This document shows, in pieces, positions 1-11,778 of a stretch of DNA of 64,000 bases (position 1 is the stretch's first letter; each line of letters starts with the position of its first letter). Below the pieces are notes generated by a model, which did no database searches, was not told where the DNA came from, and saw only the letters and a program-made list of their open reading frames with translations. Source of the DNA: Austropuccinia psidii (lineage: Eukaryota; Basidiomycota; Pucciniomycetes; Pucciniales; Sphaerophragmiaceae); assembly GCA_023105745.1 (NCBI GenBank), contig JALGQZ010000005.1, positions 61,060,019 through 61,124,018 of the forward strand, read 5' to 3'. The position numbers and the translations under genes were made by a program.

Positions 1-1258
1 GATAAAGTCTTACAATTAATAATTATAATGAAGAATCACCAGTTTTGTCTGAAGAAAGAAGAATGAAATCATTTATGGAAAGGAATTGTGATCAGCAAGC
101 ATTAAATGATGATGAAGAAAGAATCAAAATTATTTTAAAAAAACTATTCTTCAGACAATCAAAGGCCCAGATTGGCCTTAAATTGCAGTTCAACAATTGA
201 GTTACTGTTTGTCTTCCTCTATTTTAAATCAAGATATCAGGAAAAACAGAAAATATTAATACATGCAAGTACCAATGATACATGATAGCCCAGCAAGGCC
301 TTAAACTGAAAATTTCATTTTTGACTCTTCTGTAATAATATCAAAAAAAACCAAAAAAAAAATTCTATTCATAGTTAATAAATCAATCAAACAAATCTAT
401 ATATAACTAACAAGAACATAGAAATTAATGATTGATATGGAATTCAGAAGTGATAATTGTGGTAAAGCTATCTCAATCAGTATAAAAAAAGAGAGAAAAA
501 AAAAGAACAAAAAAAAGTTACAGTAATAAAAAACAAAAAGAATCCCCTGGTTATAAAATTCATCCAGGTAGAATTTTTTAGTTTTTTATTCTGTAATAGT
601 ATCCATAGTTTTTCATATTTTAAAAATAGGATTGGTTCACTATTTCTTATACCACCCAAATCACAAGTGGCTACAAGTTTTGGGGAATGTGGAACTTTAA
701 TAATTCAGCATGAATTTATAAATATAATCAATTAACATCAATTAAATTAGTTGTCTTGAAAAAATAAACATTAATATACTATTAAATTATAAATTTTTTA
801 AGATTATTTTTCATTAATAAAGAAATTAGAGGCTTCTTGAATTCTCAATTTCATGAATAATCAACTTTCATCAAGTCAATAATTTCGCATCATTGCACTT
901 CTTCAAAAGAAGATTGTTGGATTTTGAAAGAATTCAAGTTATAGCTTCAAACAATTATTTCAAAATATAATTTAACAAAATAATCTGAAAATAAGGAAGA
1001 TTTAATCAGTATTAGGTTAAAATTAAAAAAAAGAGTTTTATTAACTTACTAATACAAGAGGATATTTTGAATATAAAATATAATTCAAGATTTTTTCACT
1101 TCAAGAATACTACAAATTTTAGAAGGAAGAAAAAAAAACTCTTATAAATTTTTTGTAGCATCAACCCTTGAAAGAAATTAGGAAGAAACTTATCTTAATA
1201 CTACAGAAATGAAGAAATCAGGCAACCAAAAGGAAAATAATTAAGCTAAACTACTCAA

Positions 1259-1305
1259 CACACACACATTCTCCATACATACACACAGCATGCACACACA
1301 CATAG
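1259..1305. repeat. imperfect CA-rich microsatellite
   Basis: Short runs of (CA)n and (CACA)n are interrupted by CATAC and GCATG. It is low-complexity sequence with no sign of function. Confidence 0.7.
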
Positions 1306-2276
1306 AACATAAAAATAATCCAGCTCACAAGGAGAGGTGACCAAATTTTTCAATGTAATTTTTTCCAATTTTGTATTTTTTAGATTTTTTTTTATTTTTT
1401 CTATTTTTTTTTTAAAAAAATAAAAAAAAAGAACTGTCCACCCCCCTTGCTTGTGAAAAAAGAAATGAAAAGAAACAAATAAATTAAACCCAACTCATGA
1501 GGAATGAGGAAGGTATATGGCAAATAAATCAAAATCTATATTGAATAATATAATATCATAATAATATCATTATCATAATATTATAATATGGAATGTAAAA
1601 TAATATTAAAATAAGAATAAAATTATGATACAATAATATTCTAAAGGATGATATTTAATCCCAATAGCATATGATACTTAAAAAACTATTGTTTTGATTT
1701 AGTAACATTATTATTTGATAAAGAAAATAACTTTACATGGATATCATTAAGTAATGTTGTGAAAATATTATAATGTTAAAGTAAATAAATAAATAAAACA
1801 GCTATAGTAAAAGGGATATGTCCCTGAATGATGAATAAGTATAAATCAACCCATTGATGCAACACTATAATATTGCGAATACAATTTCACCTTAAATATA
1901 TATATTGATAGATATTATCAAGGTTATTTCAAAGATGAATATACAGAGGCAACTGGCCAGGTTGACCCTACATATTTTATTTCTTAAATCTCACTTGTTT
2001 TGAAGAATAACAAGAATTCAGATTTTTTTTTGTTTTTGAGATAAATTAAAAAAGAATTAATTTAAACAATTATTATGGTAAAAGAATGGGTGAGAAGGTT
2101 GAAAATGTAGCCCCTTTTATATTGAAGATAAGGTATTTTGGCTCAGCCACAAATTGACCATAATAACACTAGAAATAAAATAAACTTGTGGGTTATTTTC
2201 AAGTTTTTAGTTGAATCTATTTTTCAATTAATTTTAACATTTAATTTATCTTTGATTAAAACTTTCTAAATGAATA

Positions 2277-2775
2277 TATATAGATATATACAAATAAATA
2301 TAAGAATTAAAAACATAAATATATATAAATATCAATAAACATAAATCTATATAAATAAATGAATATAAATAAATGTATATAAATAGAAATAAATATAAAC
2401 AGAAATAAATATAAATTCAATAAGATTAAATAAAAATAAATAAGTATAAATAGATTTGAATTAAATACAAATAACATGAAAATAAAGTTAATCAATTAAT
2501 AAAAATAAATAAAAATTGAATACAAATTAATATATATAAATATAAATATAAATAAATAACTATATATATATATATATAAAGAAATTGATTTATATCAAAT
2601 TAAACAAGTATAAAAAGATTATAATTAAATATAAATAGATAAAAATAAATTAAATTAATGAATAAAAGTCAATACACATGAATACAAACAAGTAAAAATG
2701 AAAAAAAATAAAATGAAACAGATATAAATAAATGCAAATAAATTAAAATTAGATTAAATCAGAAAATATAAATAT
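2277..2775. repeat. AT-rich low-complexity tract (ATAAAT-type)
   Basis: About 500 bp are built almost entirely of ATAAAT/AATATA units, with a (TA)n run near 2563-2579. It ends abruptly at about 2780, where sequence of normal complexity begins, so the junction may mark an old insertion boundary. Confidence 0.7.
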
Positions 2776-2799
2776 ACATAGTATGGGTGTCCCCCGGAA

Positions 2800-4078
2800 G
2801 AGGCTAATTGAGCATTCCCCTGTGGAAAACCAATCAGAAGCAGGGGCAGGGGCCACTCTTTTTGAGAAAACTCAATGTGGGGTTGTCAGGGGACAAGGAT
2901 TGGTATAAGGCACATGAAAATCAATTCTCAAATTGTTTCTGTGTAGTATTACCGCAATATGGGACTATCAAAAGAGACATAAAAACCAAAAAAATGAATA
3001 AAATAAGCCAAAAGCAGTTCAATCAATCATTACAATAGACATGCCCAAATACAGGCCCCCAATTTTTTACACATGCTAATTGCTCTACATGAGTGGCTGA
3101 TAAGAAAGACCTCTGATAAGTGATTATATTCCTACCACCTGAAAAATCCCTTCCAGAAAGAGCACTGGTAGAAAATATGGCCAAATACTTACATGCCATC
3201 TGTGAAAGGGTGGAGAAGATTGATCCTCCCAACATCCAGAAAAGAAATACATTGGTTGTCTTGGTCTCAGAAGTTCTGGAAAAATGGCATAATAGATCAC
3301 CTCCTAATGTATTCCCCTCCTGTGGTGTGGGGGGTACATTTAATCAAATAGCCCAGTTGCCTCCTTCTGTGTATTACATGGAAGTGGATTCATGGAACCA
3401 TTGAAGTGTTTCTTGGCCTCTTCTTCAAAGATGGTTGATAGTTGGCTTGCTGATGTTCCAAACCAAGCCCGAGTGAGATAATGCTTCTCAAAACATTTTA
3501 GCTTTATCCAAGGGTCTGGAACTGAAGCTGGATTACAGGCTTCTTGCAAAGCAAAATTTGAAGATATTCATTAAGCTTTGAAGTCATTTCTGCTTCTGCA
3601 GACTCTACTTTCTGAAATTACTAATTTCCACAAGCCTACACACATAATAATGGGCTTAGTGCGATTTGATATAGCTAGGGGACATGAGGAAACTCACCTG
3701 ATGAATGTGTCTGATCAATTAGATGTAGAGGGGTAAAGCATAATTAACTGTGGGGTATTTAAAACCAAAAATTATTCATGTAGCTTCATCAAGTGGCTGA
3801 ATGAAGTTAATCATAAACCTGACTTTGTCCCATTCCAGCAAGGTGAGGTGATATTGTTCCATATTATCTGGGGCACAGAACTGATTATAGGCCTCTTTTA
3901 GTTATAACGCATTCTCAAGCATTATGTATGTGGAGTTCCATCATGGGCAAACATTGGTCAACCACATTTTGGATTTGATATTCTCATGTCAAAGCTTCAC
4001 TGTGGTGACAAATGGTTCACGTCATTGAGGGCTCTGGCCTAAATATGAGCCAATTTGTTCAATGCAAAAAATTATTGA
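2800..4078 (+). other. unrecognised decayed coding-like remnant
   Basis: Base composition changes to normal complexity here. Plus-strand open stretches lie at 2808-3038 (76 codons), at 3120-3404 (94 codons, ending VDSWNH) and around 3690-4040. In the last, fragments such as GFDILMSK and GDKWFTSL read like protein, but stops and frameshifts intervene. I do not recognise the family. It lies directly outside the C-family LTR that begins at 4079, so it is either the target into which C inserted (a gene or another transposon) or unrelated repeat. I assign no function. Confidence 0.3.
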
Positions 4079-5498
4079 TATCAGGCTGAGTCTATGATAA
4101 AGTAAATAAAATAGTAAATACAACTCGAACTGTGACTGTGACATGAATAAAATTAATAAAAAAAGGGTGATATAATGAGATTTCACCGCTTTGCTAAAGG
4201 AGTTGAGTGGGGGTGAGTGCTTCTGAAAGCCCTGAGTGCAATAATTATCTGTTGGGTTACAATAATAACTACTGCAATACTGAAGATTACAAGTATACCT
4301 GATTATTTGCCAAGAGTATAACTGTTTTGGACATTTCAACTACATAGAAATTCAAGAGCAGGATGAGGAAACCTTTTCTGGTGGAGAAAAGGCCTCCTTT
4401 CATCCTAAAATGGGGTGGAATGGTCCTATAGACCATCCATGTAGAGTGAGTCAAGGATTTTCCACTTCAGAGTACTGGCTTGTGGTTTCCACAAAGCCTG
4501 TATACACTATATTGGGCTCAGATGGGGTTTTGAAACCACATCTGGGCAGTTTTCACCAATGGAGGGTGAAGATTTTCATCTGCCGACCAAACAGCCCTTT
4601 TCTGACATGTATGGGGAATAGAATTCTGTACCGAATCTTTATGGTACCCCAGTATTGAATGAACCATGAGGTATTGAATTATAAACAGGCTTCTTTGTCT
4701 ATTTGACACCTCATAATCATGGTTGTGGGATATTATCCCACAATAAAGGTATATTAGCCCAATTATTGGATTTCAAACTTGAAACTGCAATAACTTTGTC
4801 AGTTTTTGAGATATTTAGCTCAACTTTAGTTCATTGTGTATCCCTGAATAGGATATACACAATGGTACATAATTTTGTATGGGTAACATTAAATATGCCA
4901 GAGTTATGCCATGTACAAACTTTGTTATTCATGCATATGATTTTCTCAATATCTGTATGGATCTTCTTTGCTCCATAACATTTGGTCTTGATGAGATATG
5001 GGGAAATGGAAGACACCATCAGATAGCTCTGATTGTGATTTTTCAAAAAAAGACAGCTCTTTAGGTATCGCACACTAAAACTGTGTAAGTTAGATGAGAG
5101 GTGAATATTCTATTCTCTCTTATTTGACCTTATTTTGGTCATAACTCCTGTGATTTTGATGCTAACTCAGTTCTGCTAGTAAAATTAGATAGCCCTGAAT
5201 TAGAGCTTTAATTTAAATACAAATTTGATGGGGTTAGGTCTCTGCCTCTGGATTTCAGATAAGTGGTGAAAAATAATGTTTATGGTCAGCAACAACTTTG
5301 AACAGGAATAACTTTGTTATTTCTTGTCCTATGATGGTGGGATTTTATTATTGGGAAAGTGATGGGTTTCCTCTTTATTCTGAGACATTTTGAGATGTTT
5401 TGGCTCAGGCCCATGTTTTGGTGGTCTCTAGGCTTTACCATTGGTTTACAGTATTTGACTGTCATGCTTGTTCTCTTGTTTTGAGTCACAGGCTGACA
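4079..5498 (-). repeat. C-family LTR (3' LTR of a truncated element)
   Basis: About 1.42 kb aligns in reverse orientation with the C LTRs at 35437-36874, 48716-50137 and 55854-57268. The forward start (TGTCAGCCTGTGACTC) lies at the right end, 5498. The left end is mutated (TATCAGG for TGTCAGG). Integrase C-terminal coding sequence of the same orientation begins 25 bp to the right, so this is the 3' LTR of a minus-strand element and not a solo LTR. Flanking 5-mers (attga/tacgc) do not match, as expected when the other end is lost. Confidence 0.8.
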
Positions 5499-5522
5499 TA
5501 CGCTCCATCCAAAAAAGGGTCA

Positions 5523-6235
5523 TCATTTATGAGATGGTCCAGTCCTCCTAGAGGCTCTTAATCTCCTTATATGAAGGTTTCTATCTGGTATGGCCTCTTC
5601 TTCCAACCATTTATCTTTGTCTGCTGTCTGGTTTTTAAGTGTGGCTAAGTATTGTCTCTGGTCTTTACAGTTCAGTCTAATCTTCCTGGCCTTGATTATT
5701 TTCTTCACAGAGAAAGGGGAGTCTTCCACTTCCACTATTTCTGGTAGAGTGGGATTTTTCTTCCTGGAGGGGAGCTTATCCTTCTCTGTTTGGAAGTATG
5801 GTGTAACCAAACTCACTGGGAATACTGGGTGTTTCCCACAAAATTCCCCTGTGAGTTTGACATCCACTGCATTTTTTCCTATCAGCTTAATGAAAGTGAA
5901 GGGCCCTAAAAATTAGTCTCTCATCTTTTTAGGTCCCTTAAGATCGTTGAAGTTGAGTTTCTGTAAAGTCAGGTTCCATATGGGATTTATCCCACCTCTG
6001 TTTGTTGTAATTTTTTGCATCAGCTCGGCATTTAGGAACTTTATAAAAAGGCCTCTTCCACATAGGAAGTCTTTAGCTGTTGGGTGTATGGTCAGAAGAA
6101 TTTTCTTCAGGTGATCTTCAGGAATTGGGGGGCTCCAACCTTTTTCTACCAGGGAAGGTGACTTCCCTGTGGTAAAGTTCTGGCTTGTGTTGTAAGCCAG
6201 TTGGCCTGCTGGCTGAAGGGTAACCCAGTAATTTT
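5523..6235 (-). pseudogene. C-family Ty3 integrase C-terminus with chromo-like tail, broken
   Basis: Reading leftward from 6235, one frame encodes the end of a Ty3 integrase core (LAYNTSQ...SLVEKGW), the GPKK-type C-terminal region, the HPVFPVSL motif typical of Ty3 integrases, and a final chromo-like segment (KIIKARKIRLN...KDKWLEEE...RRLRASRR). A single in-frame stop at 5913-5915 interrupts it; the frame is otherwise open to 5523. Upstream parts of pol are absent because the B LTR at 6236 replaces them. The family assignment to C rests on adjacency and orientation relative to the 4079-5498 LTR. The product would join the provirus to target chromatin, but this copy is inactive. Confidence 0.8.
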
Positions 6236-7332
6236 TGCAAGGTGTGGATATGAAACTTTGATTAAAAATCAAGTACTTTTCCTGTCCTCAAAATTTGTAT
6301 AAGGGAAAAATCAATTAAAAATAGTAAGAAATATTATTTTCAAGAGAAAACACACAAATTTTATTGTTTATAACTTTATTAGTATAAAACAATAATATTA
6401 TAAAGATTCATTGTTTTACCAACAATAAAAATTTATCCAAAAATACTCTACAAGAGATATTTAAGGCTACAAAACAAAATTCTTCAGGAGCAATTTCAAT
6501 TCCAGGCCAAAAGTGATGAAGGTTTGCGTGAATTTTGACATCTCACGCCTGTCAGCAAGGATTTTGGGGGTCTGGCTCCCCCTTAGAGCTAGAGTTCCTT
6601 TGCCCCCCCAATTTATTTTTTCCTTTAATTCTTCATCAGGTATTATACTTGTAATTTACATATGTAATTCAATTGAATTGTACAGTACAATACAGTAATA
6701 ATTGATACCTCATATGTAAATTGAAGTTCACTTATGTAATACATGTGCACATTTTGACATTGCAATTGAATGCAATTGAAAATACTTCAATTCCTCAAAA
6801 CTTTTAAACTAAACACAACACCTCTATTTTAACACAAAAATTGATGGTTAACACCACATTTAGTGTGAATTAAATTAAAGTTTTGAGCATTTTCAATCTT
6901 TGTATTGAAAATACTAAAAACTTAATTGAAGCTTATTTAGAGTTGAGTTACAAAAATTTCCTTTAGAGGTGACCCCACCTAATTTTTTATGAGGAATCAA
7001 ATGGTAAAAGAATTCTTATATTTTTATTTATTGGATAAAAAGTTAAAAACATATTTTATATAAATTTTTACCAAAAATATTTTAATTTCATAATTTTTAT
7101 TAAAAATTAATTTTTACATAATTTTTAAAAGTAAAAATGAATTTGCATAATTTTGAATTTTATTTTAATCTTATTTTGAAATTATAATTAAGTTTTGATT
7201 TTTAAATATAAATTTGTATTGATATTTAAATTTTTATTTTTATAATATAAATAAATTTATTTTATTTATATTTGTATTTTAATTTATCATTTGTGATCTT
7301 TTGGGTATATAAAAATACCTTCAAGGCTCACA
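6236..7332 (-). repeat. B-family 3' LTR with a ~0.75-kb internal deletion
   Basis: The left end (tgcaaggtgtggatatg) and right end (ggctcaca) match the B LTR termini. Compared with the 1841-bp copy at 14670-16510, about 0.75 kb is missing at the junction near 6500, where caatttcaatt is joined to ccaggcc; a caatt microhomology could explain the deletion. A purine tract (minus strand TAGGGGAAGGGAA, 7333-7345) abuts the LTR, as a plus-strand primer should. The LTR interrupts C-family pol at 6235/6236. Confidence 0.8.
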
Positions 7333-7355
7333 TTCCCTTCCCCTAGAAAAGAATA

Positions 7356-8751
7356 TTACTTTGTCATATTGTCAGTTCTAGTGTGCCTGAACCTTCTGAG
7401 AAGTTTAGTAGTTTCAGGTAGGTCCTTTTCTGGCAACCATTCATCTTCACAAGTTGGGTCACTGTACCTAACAAGGTATTCCCTTACTTTGTTGGTTTTA
7501 AAATTACTTTCTTTGAGGACTTTGGTAGTTTTCTTACTACCAGATGGCTCAACAGGAGGTATAGCTTGGAGAATTTTATTCCTCAAGGGAAATTTTTCAG
7601 CATCACTAGATTTATATTGCTTTATCAAGCTCACTGGAAATGTAGGATGCTTATTTCTAAGTTCTTCAGATAACTCTACTTGAACAGAATCTTCTCCATG
7701 GAGGGCCTTAATAACAAAATGTCCTTCAAAGGAATATTTCAGCTTTTTACATCCTTTGATGTTATTGAAGTGAGTGGTGGATACAAGAACTAAGTCCCCC
7801 ACTTTGTAATCTGGTGTTTTATGTGATTTATCCCATTTGTCGTTAGCATATGCAAAAGAGTCCTCCATGCACCTTACTGCATGTTTTCTAGCTTTTTCTA
7901 GCATTCCCCTGAAGGGAGCAGCTGTGGTATTTATTTCAATAAAATCTTTCCTCAAGGAATCTTGGGGTAATTTGGGGTTCCGTCCTTTTTCTAGGATAGC
8001 AGGATTTTGATTAGTACTGGCATGGATTGATGTTTTATATGCTAATTCCAGTGCTAGCAACAGAGTACACCAATAATGGGGAAATCCATCACAATCTTTG
8101 AATTCAAGGCCATATTCACAAAATCTTCTTACCATGTTCTCTAAGGTTTGGATCATCCTTTCAGCCAGGCCATCATTTTGTGGGTGGTAGGCTGTAGAGA
8201 AATACAGTTTAGTGCCAAATAATTGGTGAAGATTTGCCCATAGTGCTGAAGTGAATTTGGCATCCCTATGTCTAATGATATTTGTAAATATCCCAGTCCA
8301 TCACACTACTCTATTCCATATCAGAAGAGCTGTATCCGTGGCTGTATCATCCTTGTGGCATGGTAAAAAGATTGGAGTTTTACTGAATCTATCCACAATC
8401 AATAGGCAAGCATTATAACTTTTGTCACCTCCTGGTGGTAGGCCAGTTCCCCAATCCATATGGACAATTTCCCAAGGTCTACTTGGTTCCTTGATTTTTA
8501 TCATATTTCCAAGTCTTTTAACAGTGGATTTATTTGCCTTTGGCATCTGTCACAGGTTTTAAAATACTCTGAAAAATCTTTCTGCCACATTGGCCACCAT
8601 ATGCAGGTCTTTATCTTCTCTCTTGTTCTGTCTTCAGACAGATGTCCTGACAAGGGGCTATCATGGCATTCTTTTAGTACAAGATTGATTAATGACCTGT
8701 CCACAACTTTCATGACACATGTGTGCTTGGTCCTGTGGTAAACTATACCGT
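7356..8751 (-). pseudogene. B-family Ty3 integrase with chromo-like domain, truncated and frameshifted
   Basis: Three minus-strand blocks cover one integrase. Block 8764-8501 holds the zinc-binding HHCC domain (HDSPLSGH ... CDRC). Block 8546-8301 has the first catalytic Asp (VHMDW) and DRFSKTPIFLP. Block 8156-7356 holds the C-terminal part, HPTFPVSLIK and a chromo-like end (REYLVRYSDP...DEWLPEKD). Between the last two blocks, AYHPQNDGLAER carries the catalytic Glu, but the second Asp region reads IIRHRDAKF where the 39-kb copy has IISDRDPKF, so a key residue is lost. At least two frameshifts and several stops are present. Everything upstream is replaced by the D LTR at 8752. Confidence 0.85.
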
Positions 8752-8919
8752 TGTGGTATTCCATACCATTTTGTCAGTTTGGATTAATATGATAAAAAAA
8801 ATAAAAATAAAAATAAAATTATTACCCAGGAACATTCTAGAAGATTTAATCCATATGAAACCACAAGTTAGCCTTAATTCAAGATGAACTCTTTTCTCAC
8901 CAACCCTAACCCTGGAGAG

Positions 8920-8927
8920 TATAAATA
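8920..8927 (+). promoter_or_regulatory. candidate TATA box of the D LTR
   Basis: TATAAATA lies about 170 bp into the LTR. The second D LTR has TATAAAG at 52597-52603 in the corresponding place, both followed within 30-40 bp by ATGCTTCT. Conservation of the pair suggests the U3 promoter, with the R region starting near the ATGCTTCT stretch. Confidence 0.45.
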
Positions 8928-9045
8928 CTTCAAATTTTCATTTTTCAAACCTCATGCTTCTTCTGGAAATGTAATTTGAAATTATTTTTTCCAGAGTTCA
9001 TCCCTCACTAGTAGGTTAATCTAGAAAATAGTTATATTTAATATT

Positions 9046-9175
9046 GGGGAAAAGGCCCCTTTATTAAGAAAAAAGAATAGCTTTTATCATAGCAATATAT
9101 AATAAGGGGAAAAGGCCCCTTATAATAACAAAATAGTTTTACCATAATCATATTTAGTTTGGGGAAAATGCCCCT
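9046..9175 (+). repeat. three spaced hairpin units GGGGAAAAGGCCCC
   Basis: Units at 9046-9059, 9105-9118 and 9161-9174 (the last GGGGAAAATGCCCC) recur every 56-59 bp. Each can fold as a GGGG/CCCC stem with a six-base loop. AT-rich spacers with related wording (ataataa, tttta-cat) suggest a short degenerate tandem repeat inside the LTR. Confidence 0.7.
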
Positions 9176-9805
9176 CCATTAAAAAAATATATCTTCCATT
9201 ATTAGTACAGTCTTAGTTATTTATAATCAAGTATTATTAAACAGTGAACCAAATTAGTTTCCAAATTAAAAAATATCAACTTCAGAAAACATATCAATAT
9301 TCTTAATTTTACTATTAAAATCAGTCTATGAAAAATACTCATACCATATTCAGTTACCTTTATTCTTATTATCAAGCTATCAATACTTCTCCCTATTTTA
9401 CAACAGCTTCACCATAGTTATTTAAAATTAAAATCTGTGTTATCCCAAATCATCATAAAAAAAACCTTTACAAAAGAAACCAACCAAAAATATCTCTTAT
9501 TACTTATCAAATTATTATATTAGTGTTATCAACTTTTCTTTAAATAACTGTTGTTTTAAAATCAATCAAAGTCTGATCAGAGTCTGTTGAATAGACTTTT
9601 CTGACCCAGCCACCATCAAATAAATAAATTGATTGTGGAACTCAAGTCAAGATAATTCAGCATTATTAGGAAGGGCAGTCTAGAGTATTCTAGCACACAA
9701 GCAGACCAAGGTTTACAATCTTGAACAGCAATTCAAAACTGTTCTATTGTAATTTCCCTTCCAGGTACTGCCTCATTTATCCCACACAGAGGAGTATCCC
9801 ACATC

Positions 9806-9823
9806 TGGTGTCCCAACAGTGGC
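9806..9823 (+). other. candidate primer-binding site of D
   Basis: TGGTGTCCCAACAGTGGC begins two bases after the LTR end. It starts with TGG, complementary to the universal CCA tRNA end. The tRNA species was not determined. Confidence 0.55.
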
Positions 9824-9942
9824 AGTCAAAAAGGATATTATCCAGATTTTTTCAAATTGATAATTCATAAAACAGTTATTTGAAGCAATTGAATATTTTT
9901 ATACTCAAAAAAAAAAAAAAAAGAAAAAAGAAAAAAAGAAAA

Positions 9943-11778
9943 ATGGCGTCATATATTGCCTCCAAAATTCATCTCTACAATGAATATCAACCTCCATTTT
10001 ATGAAGAAAATTATCATCAAGATTATCATTATGAAGAAGAAGATCCAATTACGGAAGATATAGATGAAGACAATCTGAATGAAGCATTAGAAATATTTTC
10101 TAAAACCTTGCATCTAGTACCCAAGAAATATCTCAAAGGAGTCACAGAAATTATCCAAGAAGAAGAATCAGAAGCAAGAGGGGATCAAATTATGCCCATT
10201 TTTCTAAAGATCCAAAAGATCAATCAGTATATCCAAGAGAAGAAAAAGAAGGAAAGAACCATGGAAAAGCTCTGGAATCTTTCTACTCAAATTTTGCACC
10301 TTGTACCCAAGAGAAACCTCAAATCTGTCAAGGGAATATTAAAGGAATTTGAACATAATGAAGAACAAATGGAAGAAGAGGAATTCCTTGCATCTTTGAT
10401 CATTAAATTATCAGATTATGCTAAAGAAGAAATAGAAAAAGAAAAGAAGCTTAAGAAATCATTAAATAAATCAACTTCTATCAGACAATTTCAAAGAACT
10501 CAAGAAATCCAACCTCAAAAGGAATCATTAACATTATCTTCCTATACACCAGAAAATTTTTACCCCTCAAAGTCTCAAGATATTTTTCTTTGTAATAAAG
10601 AAGTCCTTGGGGGAAAATATTCTTCCTATAGTAAATAATTACCTCAAGAAAATTCAAGAACAAAAGAAAATGAAGTATCTATAAAATCAAACCCAGAAAT
10701 TCCTATCAAACATTCTAAAGATGAATTAACTATTAATGATTTGAAAATTAGAAAAATAAATAATGTACACCTTAATTACCCTCAAACATCTGAGAATACC
10801 TATAGCTCTAAAATGGAAGCTTCCACTCTAAGTGAAGTGGAACTAGTACAAAATGAAGGCTTAAAGCCAAAACAGCTAGTTAACAGTGTCTCACCTGTGT
10901 GTGGTAAAAGTGGTTGTCATATTATTAAGGAACAAACAACTGTTTCCGAATTCTATAAGAAATTTGTAGAAGCTATATTTTCAAAACCAAAGCATAGTAT
11001 TTCACCTAAGGAATTGTTGAGAGTGACTTCTGGTGCTCCAATCAAATTTACTAAAAAATGGGTCAACATATTCAAAAACAAAAAAAGAACTCACCAAATA
11101 AACATCCCACATATTTATTCAAGTATTGAAGATTATATATCCAATGGAAAAGCTTTGAGCCTCATTGAAGAAAAATCTTCACCTCAAAAGGAACAAAATA
11201 TCAAAATTAATAATCAATTGTGTAATAACTCAAATTACCTTGGTATTCATGAACCATCAAAAGAGGTTGAAGAAAGTACAAATCCAAAAGATAAAGGAAT
11301 AAATAAAGATGAAGAAATACTCTTGAAACAAGAAGATGAAATCAAAGGAGAAATTTCCTCACCTCAATCTATCAAAATGAAGAGATTATTACATTCATTG
11401 AATTATTCTCCTCAATTACCAGAAGTAATCAGTACACCCCAAGATCAAATAATGTCATTAACATCAAAGGAATCACCCTTGAATAATAAAAATGAACCTT
11501 CATCAAGTCTAAAAATCAATAACTCTTTTAAAGGAGAAATAACTATTAAAAATGAAATTGATTTTCCATTTAAAGCACAAATTCTTTCAACATTAAAAAA
11601 TAATTCAATCTATTTTATTTTTTATACATATGGGATATATGAAGGAGATTATAATAACAAAACTTCTTATTTGAACATATTATTAAATCTATTGTTAGAA
11701 AAATTATTCAATTCTCAAATTAGTTTTGCACGAAGGTACACATATAAAAGGACAAAGATAAAGTCCAATGTATACTGA
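9943..11778 (+). pseudogene. gag-like protein of the D element, one internal stop
   Basis: A single frame runs from ATG 9943 (purine-rich leader, A at -3) to 11778, broken only by TAA at 10636-10638: about 231 codons, the stop, then about 379 codons. The protein is very rich in Lys, Glu, Asn and Ser. Residues 57-67 and 119-129 repeat the same motif (HLVPKKYLKGV, HLVPKRNLKSV), so a ~62-residue unit is duplicated. Near residue 318 is VCGKSGC, and near 357 ISPKELLRV, which resembles a segment preceding the protease in D-type polyproteins that I recall. Its position after an LTR and primer site argues for a Gag role. I cannot assign a Pfam family, and no pol follows before 12.4 kb. Confidence 0.5.

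Larger units (their letters stand above)
1..2780. other. AT-rich region without a recognisable gene
   Basis: I see no credible coding region here. The longest open stretches (near 477-659 and 2307-2495, minus strand) are artefacts of A/T-rich low-complexity DNA and encode only Phe/Leu/Ile/Lys-rich peptides. Two short motifs at 164-188 and 287-310 resemble the 25-bp motif arrayed at 22-24.6 kb. Homopolymer runs and a CA-rich patch are the only other structure. Confidence 0.7.
8752..9803 (+). repeat. D-family 5' LTR
   Basis: Starts TGTGGTATTCCATAC at the exact point where B integrase homology stops, and ends TATCCCACA two bases before a primer-binding-like sequence. The same start occurs at 51881, immediately after a purine tract that follows D pol, which identifies this as the D LTR. 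Similarity between the two copies is patchy: the start, the stretch around the TATA box, the CTAGTAGG..AATCTAG stretch and the AATAAATAATTGAT region near the end. Confidence 0.65.

Noticed and set aside
2307..2495. 62-codon hydrophobic ORF
   Set aside because: Lies entirely in an ATAAAT low-complexity tract; composition alone explains it.
4703..5073. Overlapping ORFs of 80-91 codons on both strands
   Set aside because: They lie within the C LTR and are not kept open in the other C LTR copies.
5286..5489. 67-codon ORF MTQNKRTSMTVKYCKPM recurring near 48725
   Set aside because: It is the conserved start of the C LTR read as protein; it is interrupted in the other C copies and no codon-level conservation is visible.
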